DNA of 64,000 nt, from assembly GCF_024171725.1 (NCBI RefSeq), contig NZ_JAMTCG010000001.1, positions 496,001 through 560,000 on the forward strand. Direction: 5' to 3'. The stretch is from Williamsia serinedens. GTDB lineage: Bacteria; Actinomycetota; Actinomycetes; Mycobacteriales; Mycobacteriaceae. Under the pieces are notes generated by a model. The model saw only the letters and a list, made by a program, of their open reading frames with translations, was not told the DNA's origin and searched no databases. Below are positions 42,165 to 50,825 of the stretch, in pieces; the first letter of the stretch is position 1, and the number at the start of each line of letters is the position of its first letter. Both the position numbers and the translations under genes were made by a program.

Positions 42165-43280
42165 ATGAGCGAGTCCCGATTCCCGTCCTCGGTCTACGCC
42201 GATCGCCTGTCCCGTGCCGCGACCCACGCCCGCGACGCCGGCCTCGACGCCCTGGTCATCGGGCCCGGGCCGGATCTCGACTACCTGACGGGGTCGCGGG
42301 CCAGTACTTTCGAGCGACTCCTCGCGTTGGTGGTTCCGTCGTCGGGCGACCCGTGGGTCGTCGTGCCGCGCTTGGAACTCGCGGCACTGCGGGCGTCCGC
42401 GGTCGGTGACCTCGGCATCGCGACCCGCGACTGGGTCGACGGAGACGATCCCTACGGGCTCGCGTTGCAGGGGGTGTCCCCGCGGTCGGCGCTGGCCGTC
42501 TCCGACGCCGTCCCCGCCCTGCACCTGCTGCCCCTCGCCGACCGCAACGAGACCGTGCCGGTGCTCGCGACCGATGTGCTGCGGCACCTGCGGATGACCA
42601 AGGACGACGCCGAGATCGACGCGCTCCGACGCGCGGGGGCCGCGATCGACCGCGTGCACGCGCAGGTATCGGGTTTCCTCGCTGCCGGCCGCACCGAGCG
42701 GGAGGTCGCCGCCGACATCACCGCGGCGATCGTCGCCGAGGGCCACTCCCACGCGGAGTTCGTCATCGTCGGGTCGGGGCCGAACGGTGCCGACCCGCAC
42801 CACGAGGTGTCCGACCGCGTCATCGAGGCCGGCGACGTGGTGGTCGTCGACATCGGCGGCCCCGTCGCGCCGGGCTACTTCTCCGACTCGACGCGCACCT
42901 ACGTCGTCGGGACACCCCGCGACGACGTCGCCGAGCGCTGCGCGATCCTCGAACGCGCTCAGCAGGCCGCGGTCGACGTGGTGCGGCCGGGCATCGAGGC
43001 GCAGGCCGTCGACGCCGCGGCGCGATCCGTGCTGGCCGAGGCCGGGCTCGCCGACGCCTTCATCCACCGCACCGGCCACGGGATCGGGCTGTCGGTGCAC
43101 GAGGAGCCCTACATCGTGGCGGGCAACAGCACCGTTCTCACCGAGGGCATGGCCTTCTCCATCGAGCCGGGAATCTACTTCTCCGGCGAGTGGGGCGCGC
43201 GGATCGAGGACATCGTGGTCGTCACCGCCGACGGCTGCGAGGCCGTCAACGCCCGTCCCCACGGCCTCACCGCCGTCTGA
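42165..43280 (+). CDS. pepE: Xaa-Pro dipeptidase/aminopeptidase (M24B, PepE-like)
   Basis: A 371-residue M24 metallopeptidase cleaving X-Pro bonds. The N-terminal creatinase-like domain (residues 1-~150) precedes the pita-bread domain with metal ligands: VVVDIGGPV and FSDSTRTY (aspartates near 228 and 240), HRTGHGIGLSVHEEP (His near 305), SIEPGIYF (Glu near 333) and ARIEDIVVV (Glu near 346). All five ligands are present, so it should be active. It matches Rv2089c (pepE). ATG 42165 fits the family start. Tandem 22-bp repeats follow its stop. Confidence 0.94.
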   Translation: MSESRFPSSVYADRLSRAATHARDAGLDALVIGPGPDLDYLTGSRASTFERLLALVVPSSGDPWVVVPRLELAALRASAVGDLGIATRDWVDGDDPYGLALQGVSPRSALAVSDAVPALHLLPLADRNETVPVLATDVLRHLRMTKDDAEIDALRRAGAAIDRVHAQVSGFLAAGRTEREVAADITAAIVAEGHSHAEFVIVGSGPNGADPHHEVSDRVIEAGDVVVVDIGGPVAPGYFSDSTRTYVVGTPRDDVAERCAILERAQQAAVDVVRPGIEAQAVDAAARSVLAEAGLADAFIHRTGHGIGLSVHEEPYIVAGNSTVLTEGMAFSIEPGIYFSGEWGARIEDIVVVTADGCEAVNARPHGLTAV

Positions 43281-43294
43281 CCCCGCACACAACT

Positions 43295-43403
43295 CGCCGA
43301 GCGTGCATTCGATCCCGCCGAGCGTGCGGAAAACACCCGCCGAGCGTGCGGAAGATACCCGCCGAGTGTGCGGAAGATACCCGCCGAGTGTGCGGAAGGC
43401 GCC
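43295..43403. repeat. Five tandem ~22-bp repeats between convergent genes
   Basis: CGCCGAGYGTGCGGAA-type units begin at 43295, 43316, 43338, 43360 and 43382 (spacing 21, 22, 22, 22); the last three are nearly identical and the first is diverged. They fill the 127-bp gap between the pepE stop and the F420-type reductase stop. The 22-base period is not a multiple of three and there are no unique spacers, so it is neither coding nor CRISPR. Confidence 0.85.
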
Positions 43404-43407
43404 GCGG

Positions 43408-43818
43408 TCAGTCCTTCTCGCCGAGCAGGGTGCGTGACCCGAGTACGCGCGTGACCTCGAACTCGATGACGACGCGACGCGGGTTCGGCTTCGGCTGCCG
43501 GTAACGGGCGGCGTACCGACGTTCGGCCTCGGCGATCCCCTCGGGGTCGCGGTTCACCCGAGCCGGGCCCTCCAGGGTGAGCCACCGCGGGCCGTCGACG
43601 TGTGTGGCGGCGGCATACCCCGACCGCTCGGCGTTGCGGACCTTCTGGCTTCCCTCGACGGTGATGACCCGCGCGAGTCGACGTTCCGGCTCGTAGGTGA
43701 CACCCACCGCCACCGAGTGCGGCGTCCCGTCCGCGCGGAGCGTCACCAGGCTCGCCAGGTGTCGGTCGGTGAGGAACTCGAGGGCCGTGTCGGTGAGGTC
43801 GGAGGCGTCGCGGGGCAC
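43408..43818 (-). CDS. F420-type flavin/deazaflavin oxidoreductase (PNPOx-like, Rv2074 type)
   Basis: A 136-residue split-barrel protein of the PPOX/F420 family. Characteristic segments: [54 protein letters not shown] and [11 protein letters not shown]. The syntenic M. tuberculosis protein Rv2074 has been described as an F420H2-dependent biliverdin reductase; the same activity here is inference from similarity and position. GTG 43818 follows TACCCT by exactly 7 bases; a longer frame to 44112 crosses the SDR gene. It is divergent from the SDR gene. Confidence 0.87.
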   Translation of the reverse strand: MPRDASDLTDTALEFLTDRHLASLVTLRADGTPHSVAVGVTYEPERRLARVITVEGSQKVRNAERSGYAAATHVDGPRWLTLEGPARVNRDPEGIAEAERRYAARYRQPKPNPRRVVIEFEVTRVLGSRTLLGEKD

Positions 43819-43825
43819 GGTGGTC

Positions 43826-43831
43826 AGGGTA
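43826..43831 (-). promoter_or_regulatory. -10 element of leaderless promoter for the F420-type reductase
   Basis: TACCCT on the minus strand, 7 bases, then GTG 43818. Confidence 0.6.
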
Positions 43832-43886
43832 GCCAGCCACCTCGCCACGGCACCGGTGCGGGAGGAGCCGACACCGCGGTGGGAGA

Positions 43887-44669
43887 ATGCTCGACGTGCT
43901 GCGCAGACCACCGACCACCGACGGCGTCGTGGTCCTGTTCGGCGGACGTAGCGAGATCGGCATCGAGGTCGCGCGGCGCGTGGCCGACGGCGCCGTCGTC
44001 GTCCTCGCGGCCCGCCGGCCCGACGACCTCGCCGACCAGCGACGGGTCCTGACCGAGGCCGGCGCGAAAGCGGTCCATACCGTCGCGTTCGACGCCGACG
44101 ACACCGACACACACCCGGCCCTCGTCGACGCGATCGTCGCCGAGCACGGCCGGATCGGCATCGCCATCATCGCGTTCGGGATCCTGGGTGACGCCGCTCG
44201 CGCCGAGACCGATCATGCCCACGCGCTGCAGATCGCGCACACCGACTACCTCGCGCAGATCAGTGTCCTCACCCCACTCACGCAGGCGATGCGCCGACAG
44301 GCCTCCGGCGCCATCGTCGTCTTCTCGTCGGTCGCCGGTGTTCGCGTGCGTCGCGCGAACTACGTCTACGGCTCGACGAAAGCCGGTCTCGACGGCTTCG
44401 CGTCGGGGCTCTCGGATGCGCTGCACGGCAGCGGCGTGCATCTCCTGCTCGCGCGGCCGGGTTTCGTCGTCGGGGCGATGACCCGCGACCTGATGGCGTC
44501 CGGGGTCGATCCCGCACCGATGTCGAGCACCGCCGACCAGGTCGGCGAGGCCGTCGTGCACGCACTGCGCCGAGGACGCCGCACGGTCTGGATCCCCGGG
44601 GCCCTGCGACCGGTGTTCGCCGTCATGCGTGTGCTGCCGCAACCGATCTGGCGGCGGATGCCGCGATGA
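43887..44669 (+). CDS. Short-chain dehydrogenase/reductase (Rv2073c-like)
   Basis: A 260-residue SDR. The cofactor motif is [15 protein letters not shown], a variant of the usual G-x3-G-x-G, and the catalytic set is [10 protein letters not shown] (Ser), YVYGSTKAG (Tyr-x3-Lys). The C-terminal region ([20 protein letters not shown]) resembles decaprenylphosphoryl-ribose reductases such as DprE2, its likely relatives, but the substrate is not established. Its TGA overlaps the cobL ATG by four bases, so it heads the cobLMK transcript, as in M. tuberculosis. Confidence 0.9.
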   Translation: MLDVLRRPPTTDGVVVLFGGRSEIGIEVARRVADGAVVVLAARRPDDLADQRRVLTEAGAKAVHTVAFDADDTDTHPALVDAIVAEHGRIGIAIIAFGILGDAARAETDHAHALQIAHTDYLAQISVLTPLTQAMRRQASGAIVVFSSVAGVRVRRANYVYGSTKAGLDGFASGLSDALHGSGVHLLLARPGFVVGAMTRDLMASGVDPAPMSSTADQVGEAVVHALRRGRRTVWIPGALRPVFAVMRVLPQPIWRRMPR

Positions 44670-45874
44670 CCACGCCGACGGTCGTCGTCGTCGGCGTCGG
44701 GGCCGACGGCTGGCCCGGCCTGTCCCCGCGGTCGCGGGACGAACTCCTCGGCGCGACGATCATCGCCGGATCGACCCGCCAACTCGCGCTCCTGCCCGAC
44801 GATGTGTCCGCCCGGCGACACACGTGGACGACGCCCATGCTCGACGACCTCGACGCTCTGATCACCCACACCGCCGGAACCGTGCACGTGCTGGCCAGTG
44901 GTGACCCGATGTTCCACGGGGTCGGCGCGACGATCGTCCGGCGCATCGGCGCCGACCGGGTCCACGTCCTCCCCGCGGTGTCCAGCGCCTCGCTGGCCGC
45001 CGCGCGCATCGGCTGGGACCTCGCCCGGACCACGGTGATCTCGGTCGTCACCGACCCGGTCGAGTCCGTCCTCGCCGAGGCCGGGGACGGCCTGCGACTG
45101 CTCGTCCTCGGGCGCGACGCCGACACCCCCGCTGAGCTGGCGCAGGTGCTCTCCGCGAACGGCTTCGGGCGGTCGACGCTGACCGTGCTGTCCGCGCTCG
45201 GCGGCCCGGGGGAGTCGACGACGACCGGTCGCGCCGACGCCTGGGCGCATCCGGCGAGCGAGCCGCTGACCGTGATCGCCGTCGAGTGCGTCGGGCCGCG
45301 CCTGATCCGCTCGGCAGGACTCGACGACGACGTCTACGACAACGACGGACAACTCACCAAGGCCGGTGTCCGTGCGCTCACCATCGCGGCACTGCAGCCG
45401 GCGGCGGGGGAGACGTTGTGGGACATCGGCAGCGGCGCCGGTTCCATCGCGATCGAGTGGTGTCGCAGCGACAGGCGGTGTCGCGCACGGACGTTCGAGG
45501 CCGACGAGACCCGACGTGCGCGGATCGCGCGGAACGCCGCGCACCATGGCGTCTCCCGCTCACTGGCCGTCGACGGCGCAGCCCCCGACTCCTTCCCGCC
45601 CGACGAGACACCCGACGCCGTCTTCGTCGGCGGGGGCCTCACCGACCCGGGCATGGTGGACGCGTGCTGGGCGGCCCTGCGACCCGGCGGGCGTCTGGTC
45701 GCCAACGCGGTCACCGTCGAGTCGGAGCACCTCGTGGTCGCCGAGCAGCGCGCTCGCGGCGGTGACCTCCGCCGCATCCACCTGGAATCCGCCGCACCGC
45801 TGGGCACCATGACCGCCTGGCGCCCTGTCCTTCCCGTCACCCAGTGGATCGCCCGCAGACCGGAGGAGCCGTGA
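44666..45874 (+). CDS. cobL: Precorrin-6Y C5,15-methyltransferase (decarboxylating)
   Basis: A 402-residue two-domain enzyme converting precorrin-6Y to precorrin-8. The N-terminal CbiE-like tetrapyrrole methylase domain (VVVVGVGADGWPGLSP, LASGDPMFHGVGATIVRR, VLPAVSSASLAAARIG) occupies the first ~200 residues. The CbiT-like SAM domain (ETLWDIGSGAGSIAIEWCR near 250) completes it. Fusion of the two is typical of the aerobic pathway. It overlaps the SDR gene by four bases at its start and cobM by four at its end. Confidence 0.95.
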   Translation: MTTPTVVVVGVGADGWPGLSPRSRDELLGATIIAGSTRQLALLPDDVSARRHTWTTPMLDDLDALITHTAGTVHVLASGDPMFHGVGATIVRRIGADRVHVLPAVSSASLAAARIGWDLARTTVISVVTDPVESVLAEAGDGLRLLVLGRDADTPAELAQVLSANGFGRSTLTVLSALGGPGESTTTGRADAWAHPASEPLTVIAVECVGPRLIRSAGLDDDVYDNDGQLTKAGVRALTIAALQPAAGETLWDIGSGAGSIAIEWCRSDRRCRARTFEADETRRARIARNAAHHGVSRSLAVDGAAPDSFPPDETPDAVFVGGGLTDPGMVDACWAALRPGGRLVANAVTVESEHLVVAEQRARGGDLRRIHLESAAPLGTMTAWRPVLPVTQWIARRPEEP

Positions 45875-46629
45875 CCGTCTTCTTCGTCGGCGCCGGACCG
45901 GGCGCACCCGACCTGCTGACGCTGCGCGCCGTCGAGACCCTGAAACGATGCCGCACATGCCTGTTCGCGGGATCGCTCGTGCCCGCCGAGGTGCTGGCGC
46001 ACTGCCCCGACGACGCCGTGCTCGTCGACACCGCGCGGATGCCGCTCGACGAGATCGTCGGGCACATCCGCACCGCCCACGACGCCGGTCACGACGTCGC
46101 CCGGCTGCACTCCGGCGACACCTCGCTGTACTCCGCCATGGCCGAACAGATCCGAGCGCTCGACACGATCGGCATCGACCACGTCGTCGTGCCCGGCGTC
46201 CCGGCCTTCGCCGCTGTAGCGGCCTCGCTCGGACGCGAACTGACGGTGCCCGGCGTCGGGCAGTCGCTGCTCATCACCCGCGTCTCCACGCTGTCCACCG
46301 ACATGCCGCCGGGGGAGACATTGGCGGAACTGGCCCGCACCGGCGTCACCCTCGCACTCCATCTCGCCGCCCGGCAGGTCGACGCCGTGCAGGCAGACCT
46401 CGTGGCCACCTACGGACCGGACTGCCCGTGCGCGGTCGTCGCGTTCGCCAGCCGCGAGAACGAGACGATCGTGCGCTGCACCCTGTCCGAACTCGCCGAG
46501 CGCACCCGACAGGCCGGCATCGTGAAGACCGCGGTGATCCTGGTCGGCCGGGTGCTCGGCGCGTCGGGTTTCCCCGACAGCTACCTGTACTCGGCCGCGC
46601 GGATGACGAAGCTGTCGGAATCGCCGTGA
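45871..46629 (+). CDS. cobM: Precorrin-4 C11-methyltransferase
   Basis: A 252-residue SAM-dependent tetrapyrrole methylase. VFFVGAGPGAPDLLTLRA at residues 3-20, LHSGDTSLYSAMAEQ near 82 and VVPGVPAFAAVAASLG are the family motifs. It methylates precorrin-4 at C11 in corrin-ring synthesis. GTG 45871 sits on the cobL stop (GTGA) behind GGAGGAG; its own TGA is overlapped by the cobK GTG. This chain of four-base overlaps implies tightly coupled translation. Confidence 0.95.
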   Translation: MTVFFVGAGPGAPDLLTLRAVETLKRCRTCLFAGSLVPAEVLAHCPDDAVLVDTARMPLDEIVGHIRTAHDAGHDVARLHSGDTSLYSAMAEQIRALDTIGIDHVVVPGVPAFAAVAASLGRELTVPGVGQSLLITRVSTLSTDMPPGETLAELARTGVTLALHLAARQVDAVQADLVATYGPDCPCAVVAFASRENETIVRCTLSELAERTRQAGIVKTAVILVGRVLGASGFPDSYLYSAARMTKLSESP

Positions 46630-47390
46630 CCGGGCCCGTCCTCCTCCTGGGTGGCACCGGCGAAGCCCGATCGCTCGCGGCACTCCTGGTCGACGCCGGC
46701 ACCCCCGTCGTCTCCTCGCTGGCCGGTCGGGTGACGCAGCCCCGTCTGCCGGTCGGACAGGTCCGGATCGGCGGTTTCGGCGGCGTCGACGGGCTGCGCG
46801 ACTGGATCGTCGAGCACCGGTCCCCGGTCCTCGTCGACGCCACCCACCCGTTCGCCAGGACCATCTCCCACAACGCGGCGCGCGCCGCCACGCTCGCCGG
46901 CGTCCCCCTGATCGCTCTTCGACGACCCGCCTGGCAACCCGGCCCCCGTGACCGGTGGACCGTGGTCGACGACGTCGCCGCCGCCGCCGAGGTCGTCGCC
47001 GACCGCGGCGGGCGGGTCCTGCTGACGACCGGCCGGCAGGATGTCGGGGCGTTCGCCGCGGTGCACACCGCCTGGTTCCTGATCCGGGTCGTCGACCCGC
47101 CCACCGCCGATCTGCCGCCGCACCACCAGATCCTGCGCAGCCGCGGACCCTACGACCTGGACTCGGAGCGGACGCTGCTGCAGGACAACAGGATCGACCT
47201 CGTCGTCACCAAGAACTCCGGCGGTGAGCTGACCCGGGCCAAGCTGACCGCCGCGGCCGACCTCGGACTCGAAGTGGTGATGGTGCGACGCCCCCCGACG
47301 CCGGCAGTCGACCACGAGGTCACCACCGTCGACGAGGTCATGGCCGTGCTGCGGCAGATCCTGACGAGTCCTCGTACCGACGGGACGTGA
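46626..47390 (+). CDS. cobK: Precorrin-6A reductase
   Basis: A 254-residue NADPH-dependent reductase of precorrin-6A. LLLGGTGEARSLAALLVDAG at the N-terminus, LVDATHPFARTISHNAA near residue 75, RVLLTTGRQDVGAF, and LVVTKNSGGELTRAKL near 197 are CobK/CbiJ signatures. It begins at GTG 46626 on the cobM stop; longer frames run back into cobM. Its 3' end overlaps the convergent cobIJ gene by 53 bases. Confidence 0.93.
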   Translation: MTGPVLLLGGTGEARSLAALLVDAGTPVVSSLAGRVTQPRLPVGQVRIGGFGGVDGLRDWIVEHRSPVLVDATHPFARTISHNAARAATLAGVPLIALRRPAWQPGPRDRWTVVDDVAAAAEVVADRGGRVLLTTGRQDVGAFAAVHTAWFLIRVVDPPTADLPPHHQILRSRGPYDLDSERTLLQDNRIDLVVTKNSGGELTRAKLTAAADLGLEVVMVRRPPTPAVDHEVTTVDEVMAVLRQILTSPRTDGT

Positions 47391-48870
47391 ACACAGCCCG
47401 GCCGGCCGCACGCTCGACCACCGTCGTGGTCGACGACCCCACGATCAGCAGTGTGCGCATGTCGACGACGCCCGGGTCCATCTCACCCGCGGTGGTCACC
47501 GTGACCGTCTCGGTCGGCCCACCGACGTCCCGGCCGAGGATGACGACGCGATCCGGAGAAGCCAGCTCGATCACCATCTCGCGTAGCGCCGCGACCTGCC
47601 AGGTCCGCTCGCGAGAGGCGGGGTTGTACACAGCGATGACCATGTCGGAGGCCAGTGCCGAACGGAGGCGGCGGACCACGATCTCCCACGACTTCAGCCG
47701 GTCCGACAGGGAGATGACCGCGAAGTCGTGTCCGAGTGGGGCCCCGACCGCCGCGGCGACCGCGCTGGCCGCCGTGACACCGGGCACGACGCGCACCGGA
47801 ACGTGCGACCACTCGTCGTCGGCGGCCATCTCGACCACGGCGGTGGCCATGGCGAACACGCCGGGATCGCCGGACGACACCACGACGACCTGACCGCCGC
47901 GCGCGGCCAGATCCAGTGCCATGCAGGCCCGTTCGGACTCGACCTTGTTGTCGCTGGCGTGCACACGCTGGCCGGGTCGTGGCACGACCCGACGCAGGTA
48001 GGTCGCGTAACCGACCAGGTCCGTCGCACGCGAGAGCTCTGCGGAGACCTCGGGCGTCGTCCATCGGTCGGCGCCGGGCCCGAGACCGACGACGACGACC
48101 TCACCGACCGAGACGTCCTGCGGGACGACGCCGCCCGTGGTGACGGCGTTGAGCCGGCCCGGGACGACGACCATGGAGAAGTACGGCACCGTCGACGCGT
48201 CGACGTCGCGTACGGGCACCACCCGCTGGCGATCGGTCGACGCCCGCTCGACATACCAGGCGCGATCGGCGACACCGGCGATCTCCAACGCCTCCCGCAC
48301 GGCGGCGAAAGTCCGGCCCAACTTCATGATCGCGACCGCATCCGCGTCACGCAGACGGCGCACCAACTCGTCGCGGGGGAGGGTGCCCGGCAGGATCGTG
48401 GTCGTCTCGTCGGCCTCGACCCAGGGCAGCCCGACGGCCGCGACCGCCGCGCTCGGCGACGTCACGCCCGGGATGATCTCGACCGGGAACTCCCCGACGA
48501 GGCGCTTGTGCATGTGCATGAAGCTCGAGTAGAAGAGCGGATCGCCCTCGGCGAGCAGCGCCACCGACTTTCCGGCGCGCAGGTGGACGGCCAACCGCTC
48601 GGCGGCCTGTGTGTAGAACTCGTCGAGCGCGCCACGGTATCCGCCCGGGTGGTCGGTCGTCTCGGTGGTGACGGGGTAGCGCAGCTCCTCGCGGACCTGC
48701 CCCTCGCGCAGGTACGGCTCGGCCACTCCCAATGCGATCGAGTTGCCGTGCTGCGCACAGTGATACGCGACGACGTCGGCCTCGCCGATCACCCTCGCCG
48801 CTTTCACGGTGACGAGTTCGCTGTCCCCGGGCCCGAGTCCGACGCCCCAGAGCGTTCCGGGCGCGGTCAT
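47338..48870 (-). CDS. cobIJ: Fused precorrin-2 C20- and precorrin-3B C17-methyltransferase
   Basis: A 510-residue fusion of two tetrapyrrole methylases. The CobI half (residues ~1-245) has LWGVGLGPGDSELVTVKAAR, LAEGDPLFYSSFMHMH and EIIPGVTSPSAAVAAVG. The CobJ half (~253-510) has VVVVGLGPGADRWTTPEV, GYATYLRRV, VVVSSGDPGVFAMATAV, and VAVYNPASRERTWQ-like sequence. This fusion is known from mycobacteria (Rv2066). Its ATG overlaps the cobH stop by four bases. The C-terminus lies antisense to the end of cobK. Confidence 0.95.
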   Translation of the reverse strand: MTAPGTLWGVGLGPGDSELVTVKAARVIGEADVVAYHCAQHGNSIALGVAEPYLREGQVREELRYPVTTETTDHPGGYRGALDEFYTQAAERLAVHLRAGKSVALLAEGDPLFYSSFMHMHKRLVGEFPVEIIPGVTSPSAAVAAVGLPWVEADETTTILPGTLPRDELVRRLRDADAVAIMKLGRTFAAVREALEIAGVADRAWYVERASTDRQRVVPVRDVDASTVPYFSMVVVPGRLNAVTTGGVVPQDVSVGEVVVVGLGPGADRWTTPEVSAELSRATDLVGYATYLRRVVPRPGQRVHASDNKVESERACMALDLAARGGQVVVVSSGDPGVFAMATAVVEMAADDEWSHVPVRVVPGVTAASAVAAAVGAPLGHDFAVISLSDRLKSWEIVVRRLRSALASDMVIAVYNPASRERTWQVAALREMVIELASPDRVVILGRDVGGPTETVTVTTAGEMDPGVVDMRTLLIVGSSTTTVVERAAGRAVFTSRRYEDSSGSAAARP

Positions 48871-49490
48871 TCGACGGGGCTCGCGAGTGCGTTGACCGCT
48901 GCCGCGGTGATGGCCGACCCGCCGCGCCGCCCGAGCACGGTGACGTAATCGAGGTCATGCCGTTCTGCCAGTGCCGCAGCGGATTCCGCGGCACCGATGA
49001 ACCCGACCGGCGCGCCGACGACGACCGCGGGACGCGGCGCCCCGGCGTCGATCAACTCCAACAGCGCGTACAGAGCGGTCGGCGCGTTGCCGATGGCCAC
49101 CACGGCACCCTCCAGCATCGGCTGCCAGAGATGGACGGCGGCCGCGGTGCGGGTGGTCGCGAGCTCCCGTGCGAGATCGGGGGTGCGGGGATCGCCGAGC
49201 ATGCACAGCACGTCGTTGTCGACGGGGAGCCGGCGCCGCGTCACCCCCGACGCGACCATCGTCGCGTCACACAGGATCGGGGCACCGGCCTGCAGTGCAG
49301 CGCGAGCGCGGGTGACGGCGCCGTCGGTGATCCGGACGTCCTCGACGAGATCGACCTGGCCGCAGGCGTGGATCATCCGGACGACGACCTTCTCCGTCTC
49401 CGGGTCGAGCCCGTCGAGCCGCGCCTCGCTGCGGATGGTCGCGAACGACTGCCGGTAGATCTCGGCGCCGTCGTGGATGTAGTCGTACAT
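48867..49490 (-). CDS. cobH: Precorrin-8X methylmutase
   Basis: A 207-residue isomerase moving the C11 methyl to C12, giving hydrogenobyrinic acid. The catalytic histidine is His41 in VVRMIHACGQVDLVEDV. ILCDATMVASGVTRRRL, AVVAIGNAPTALYALLE and VVVGAPVGFIGAAES are conserved. ATG 49490 gives the length of the mycobacterial enzyme; GTG 49502 is the next possible start. It lies between cobG (stop 13 bases upstream) and cobIJ (four-base overlap), forming a cobG-cobH-cobIJ operon. Confidence 0.95.
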   Translation of the reverse strand: MYDYIHDGAEIYRQSFATIRSEARLDGLDPETEKVVVRMIHACGQVDLVEDVRITDGAVTRARAALQAGAPILCDATMVASGVTRRRLPVDNDVLCMLGDPRTPDLARELATTRTAAAVHLWQPMLEGAVVAIGNAPTALYALLELIDAGAPRPAVVVGAPVGFIGAAESAAALAERHDLDYVTVLGRRGGSAITAAAVNALASPVE

Positions 49491-49503
49491 GTCGGGCCTC
49501 ACC

Positions 49504-50664
49504 CTAGAGGTGTCCCGCGGCAGGGCCCTCACCCGTCCGAGCGCGGGTGTACCCGTCGGGTCCGGCCTCCACGCGCAGGTGGGGACCGTGCGGGCTCCCG
49601 CAGCCCCGCTCACAGCCGATCCAGTGCTCCCGCTCACCGGTGTCGCCGGACGCGACGTGCTCGACGAGGTCGCCACGGACGTCGGCGTGCGAGCGGGCGC
49701 ACCCCGGTGAGCCGGCGCACGCACTCACCCGCGCCCAGGGCGAGGAGGCGTCGTAGATGACGCCCATCGGCGCCAACACCCGCACCACGGTCTCGGCGAC
49801 GCCGTCCGACAGGTCGCAGACGAGGACCTCGCGGTCGGGGGTGATCACGATGGGGTGGTCGATCGCCGCGAGGAACTCGGCGGTGCGGGCGGGGATGCGC
49901 GCCAGTTCGACGACGGCGCCGAGCAGAACACCTCCGTCGTCCTGGTCGAACCACCCCACGATGGGGCCGTCATGGGGGACCACCGGGGTGGGCTCGCCCT
50001 GGGCCGGGTGCGTCGCCTCGTCGACCAGCTCGACCAGGTCGGTGAGTCTTGTGTCGTCGAGGTCGGCGATCCGCCACCGATCACAGCGCAGGCGCACGAA
50101 CTCCCGCGCGACGCCGAGGAGGACGGCGACGGCGTCGGTGGACGCGACCAGCCGACCCGTGCGGCGTCCACCGAGGACGATCTCGACGGTGTCCGCGTCG
50201 ACCGCGAGCACGCCGACGTCCGGCCGGTGGGCGAGGACGTCGCCGTGGCCGTCGTCGAACCCGAACAGGAACCGGCCGGGCAGGACGGCCAGGTCGAAGT
50301 CGTCGACCAGCGCGGCGTCGAGGTCGGCGGCGAGCGGCCGGACGTCGCCGAGTCCGCCGAGGCGCCCCGACAGCGGCGACACCATCGCGTTGCGCACCCG
50401 GTCGTGCGCACCCGACGGCAGCAGACCGGCCTCACGCAGACCGCTGATCGCGTCCTCGTCGACCTCGGTCAGCCCGCGGACCTGCACGTTGGCGCGCCCG
50501 GTCAGTTCGAGGTGGTCGTCGCCGTGCTCCGCGGCGAACGCGGCCAGCGCCTGCATCTGCGTCGGGGTCACCGCACCGCCGGGGAGTCGGATGCGGGCCA
50601 CGAGTCCGTCGGCCGCGGGGTGCGGATCGAGCACACCGGGGCAGCGGTCACTCGGTCGGGACAT
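49504..50664 (-). CDS. cobG: Precorrin-3B synthase
   Basis: A 386-residue siroheme/[4Fe-4S] monooxygenase-type enzyme of the oxygen-dependent cobalamin pathway, related to nitrite and sulfite reductases. The N-terminal half has HLELTGRANVQVRGL. The iron-sulfur cysteines are in CAGSPGCARSHADV and WIGCERGCGSPHGPH near the C-terminus. Its presence shows the aerobic route is used. ATG 50664 follows TAGCCT by 6 bases; GTG 50667 is one codon upstream. It is transcribed divergently from cobN. Confidence 0.94.
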   Translation of the reverse strand: MSRPSDRCPGVLDPHPAADGLVARIRLPGGAVTPTQMQALAAFAAEHGDDHLELTGRANVQVRGLTEVDEDAISGLREAGLLPSGAHDRVRNAMVSPLSGRLGGLGDVRPLAADLDAALVDDFDLAVLPGRFLFGFDDGHGDVLAHRPDVGVLAVDADTVEIVLGGRRTGRLVASTDAVAVLLGVAREFVRLRCDRWRIADLDDTRLTDLVELVDEATHPAQGEPTPVVPHDGPIVGWFDQDDGGVLLGAVVELARIPARTAEFLAAIDHPIVITPDREVLVCDLSDGVAETVVRVLAPMGVIYDASSPWARVSACAGSPGCARSHADVRGDLVEHVASGDTGEREHWIGCERGCGSPHGPHLRVEAGPDGYTRARTGEGPAAGHL

Positions 50665-50670
50665 CACTCC

Positions 50671-50676
50671 AGGCTA
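50671..50676 (-). promoter_or_regulatory. -10 element of leaderless cobG promoter
   Basis: TAGCCT on the minus strand, 6 bases, then ATG 50664. It overlaps by two bases the plus-strand TAGGGT at 50675-50680. Confidence 0.55.
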
Positions 50677-50680
50677 GGGT
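50675..50680 (+). promoter_or_regulatory. -10 element of the cobN leader transcript
   Basis: TAGGGT predicts transcription starting at about 50687, right at the 5' edge of the cobalamin riboswitch. Confidence 0.5.
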
Positions 50681-50686
50681 GAGGAC

Positions 50687-50784
50687 CATCCGATCGGGCA
50701 GTCGGGAAGCCGGTGCGAGGCCGGCACGGTCGCGCCACTGTGTGGCACCGCGTCGCGGTGCCGAGTCAGACCCCTCTCCCGATG
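50687..50784 (+). ncRNA. Cobalamin (B12) riboswitch upstream of cobN
   Basis: The class-defining core is present: GGGAAGCCGGTGCGAGGCCG from 50704, then GGCACGGTCGCGCCACTGTG containing the B12-box GCCACTG (50734-50740), a stem GGCACCG/CGGTGCC, and CCGAGTCAGACCC at 50761-50773. A closing stem pairs ATCGGG (50693-50698) with CCCGAT (50778-50783). All elements are in the right order and spacing. It should lower cobN expression when adenosylcobalamin is plentiful. Downstream, CCTCTCCC could pair with the cobN ribosome site. Confidence 0.9.
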
Positions 50785-50814
50785 ACCGTCGACGCCGGGC
50801 GCGAGCACCCGGTC

Positions 50815-50820
50815 GGGAGG
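50815..50820 (+). promoter_or_regulatory. Ribosome binding site deciding the TTG start of cobN
   Basis: GGGAGG, 5 bases before TTG 50826. There is no ATG or GTG at a usable distance. CCTCTCCC at 50773-50780 in the riboswitch tail is complementary with a small bulge. Confidence 0.65.
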
Positions 50821-50825
50821 CACCG

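Noticed and set aside
43295-43403. Possible CRISPR array
   Set aside because: Units are contiguous with a 22-base period and no unique spacers, and no cas genes are nearby.
44366-45547. 393-residue open frame antisense to the SDR and cobL
   Set aside because: Composition and position are those of a shadow frame; both sense genes are complete and overlap by the usual four bases.
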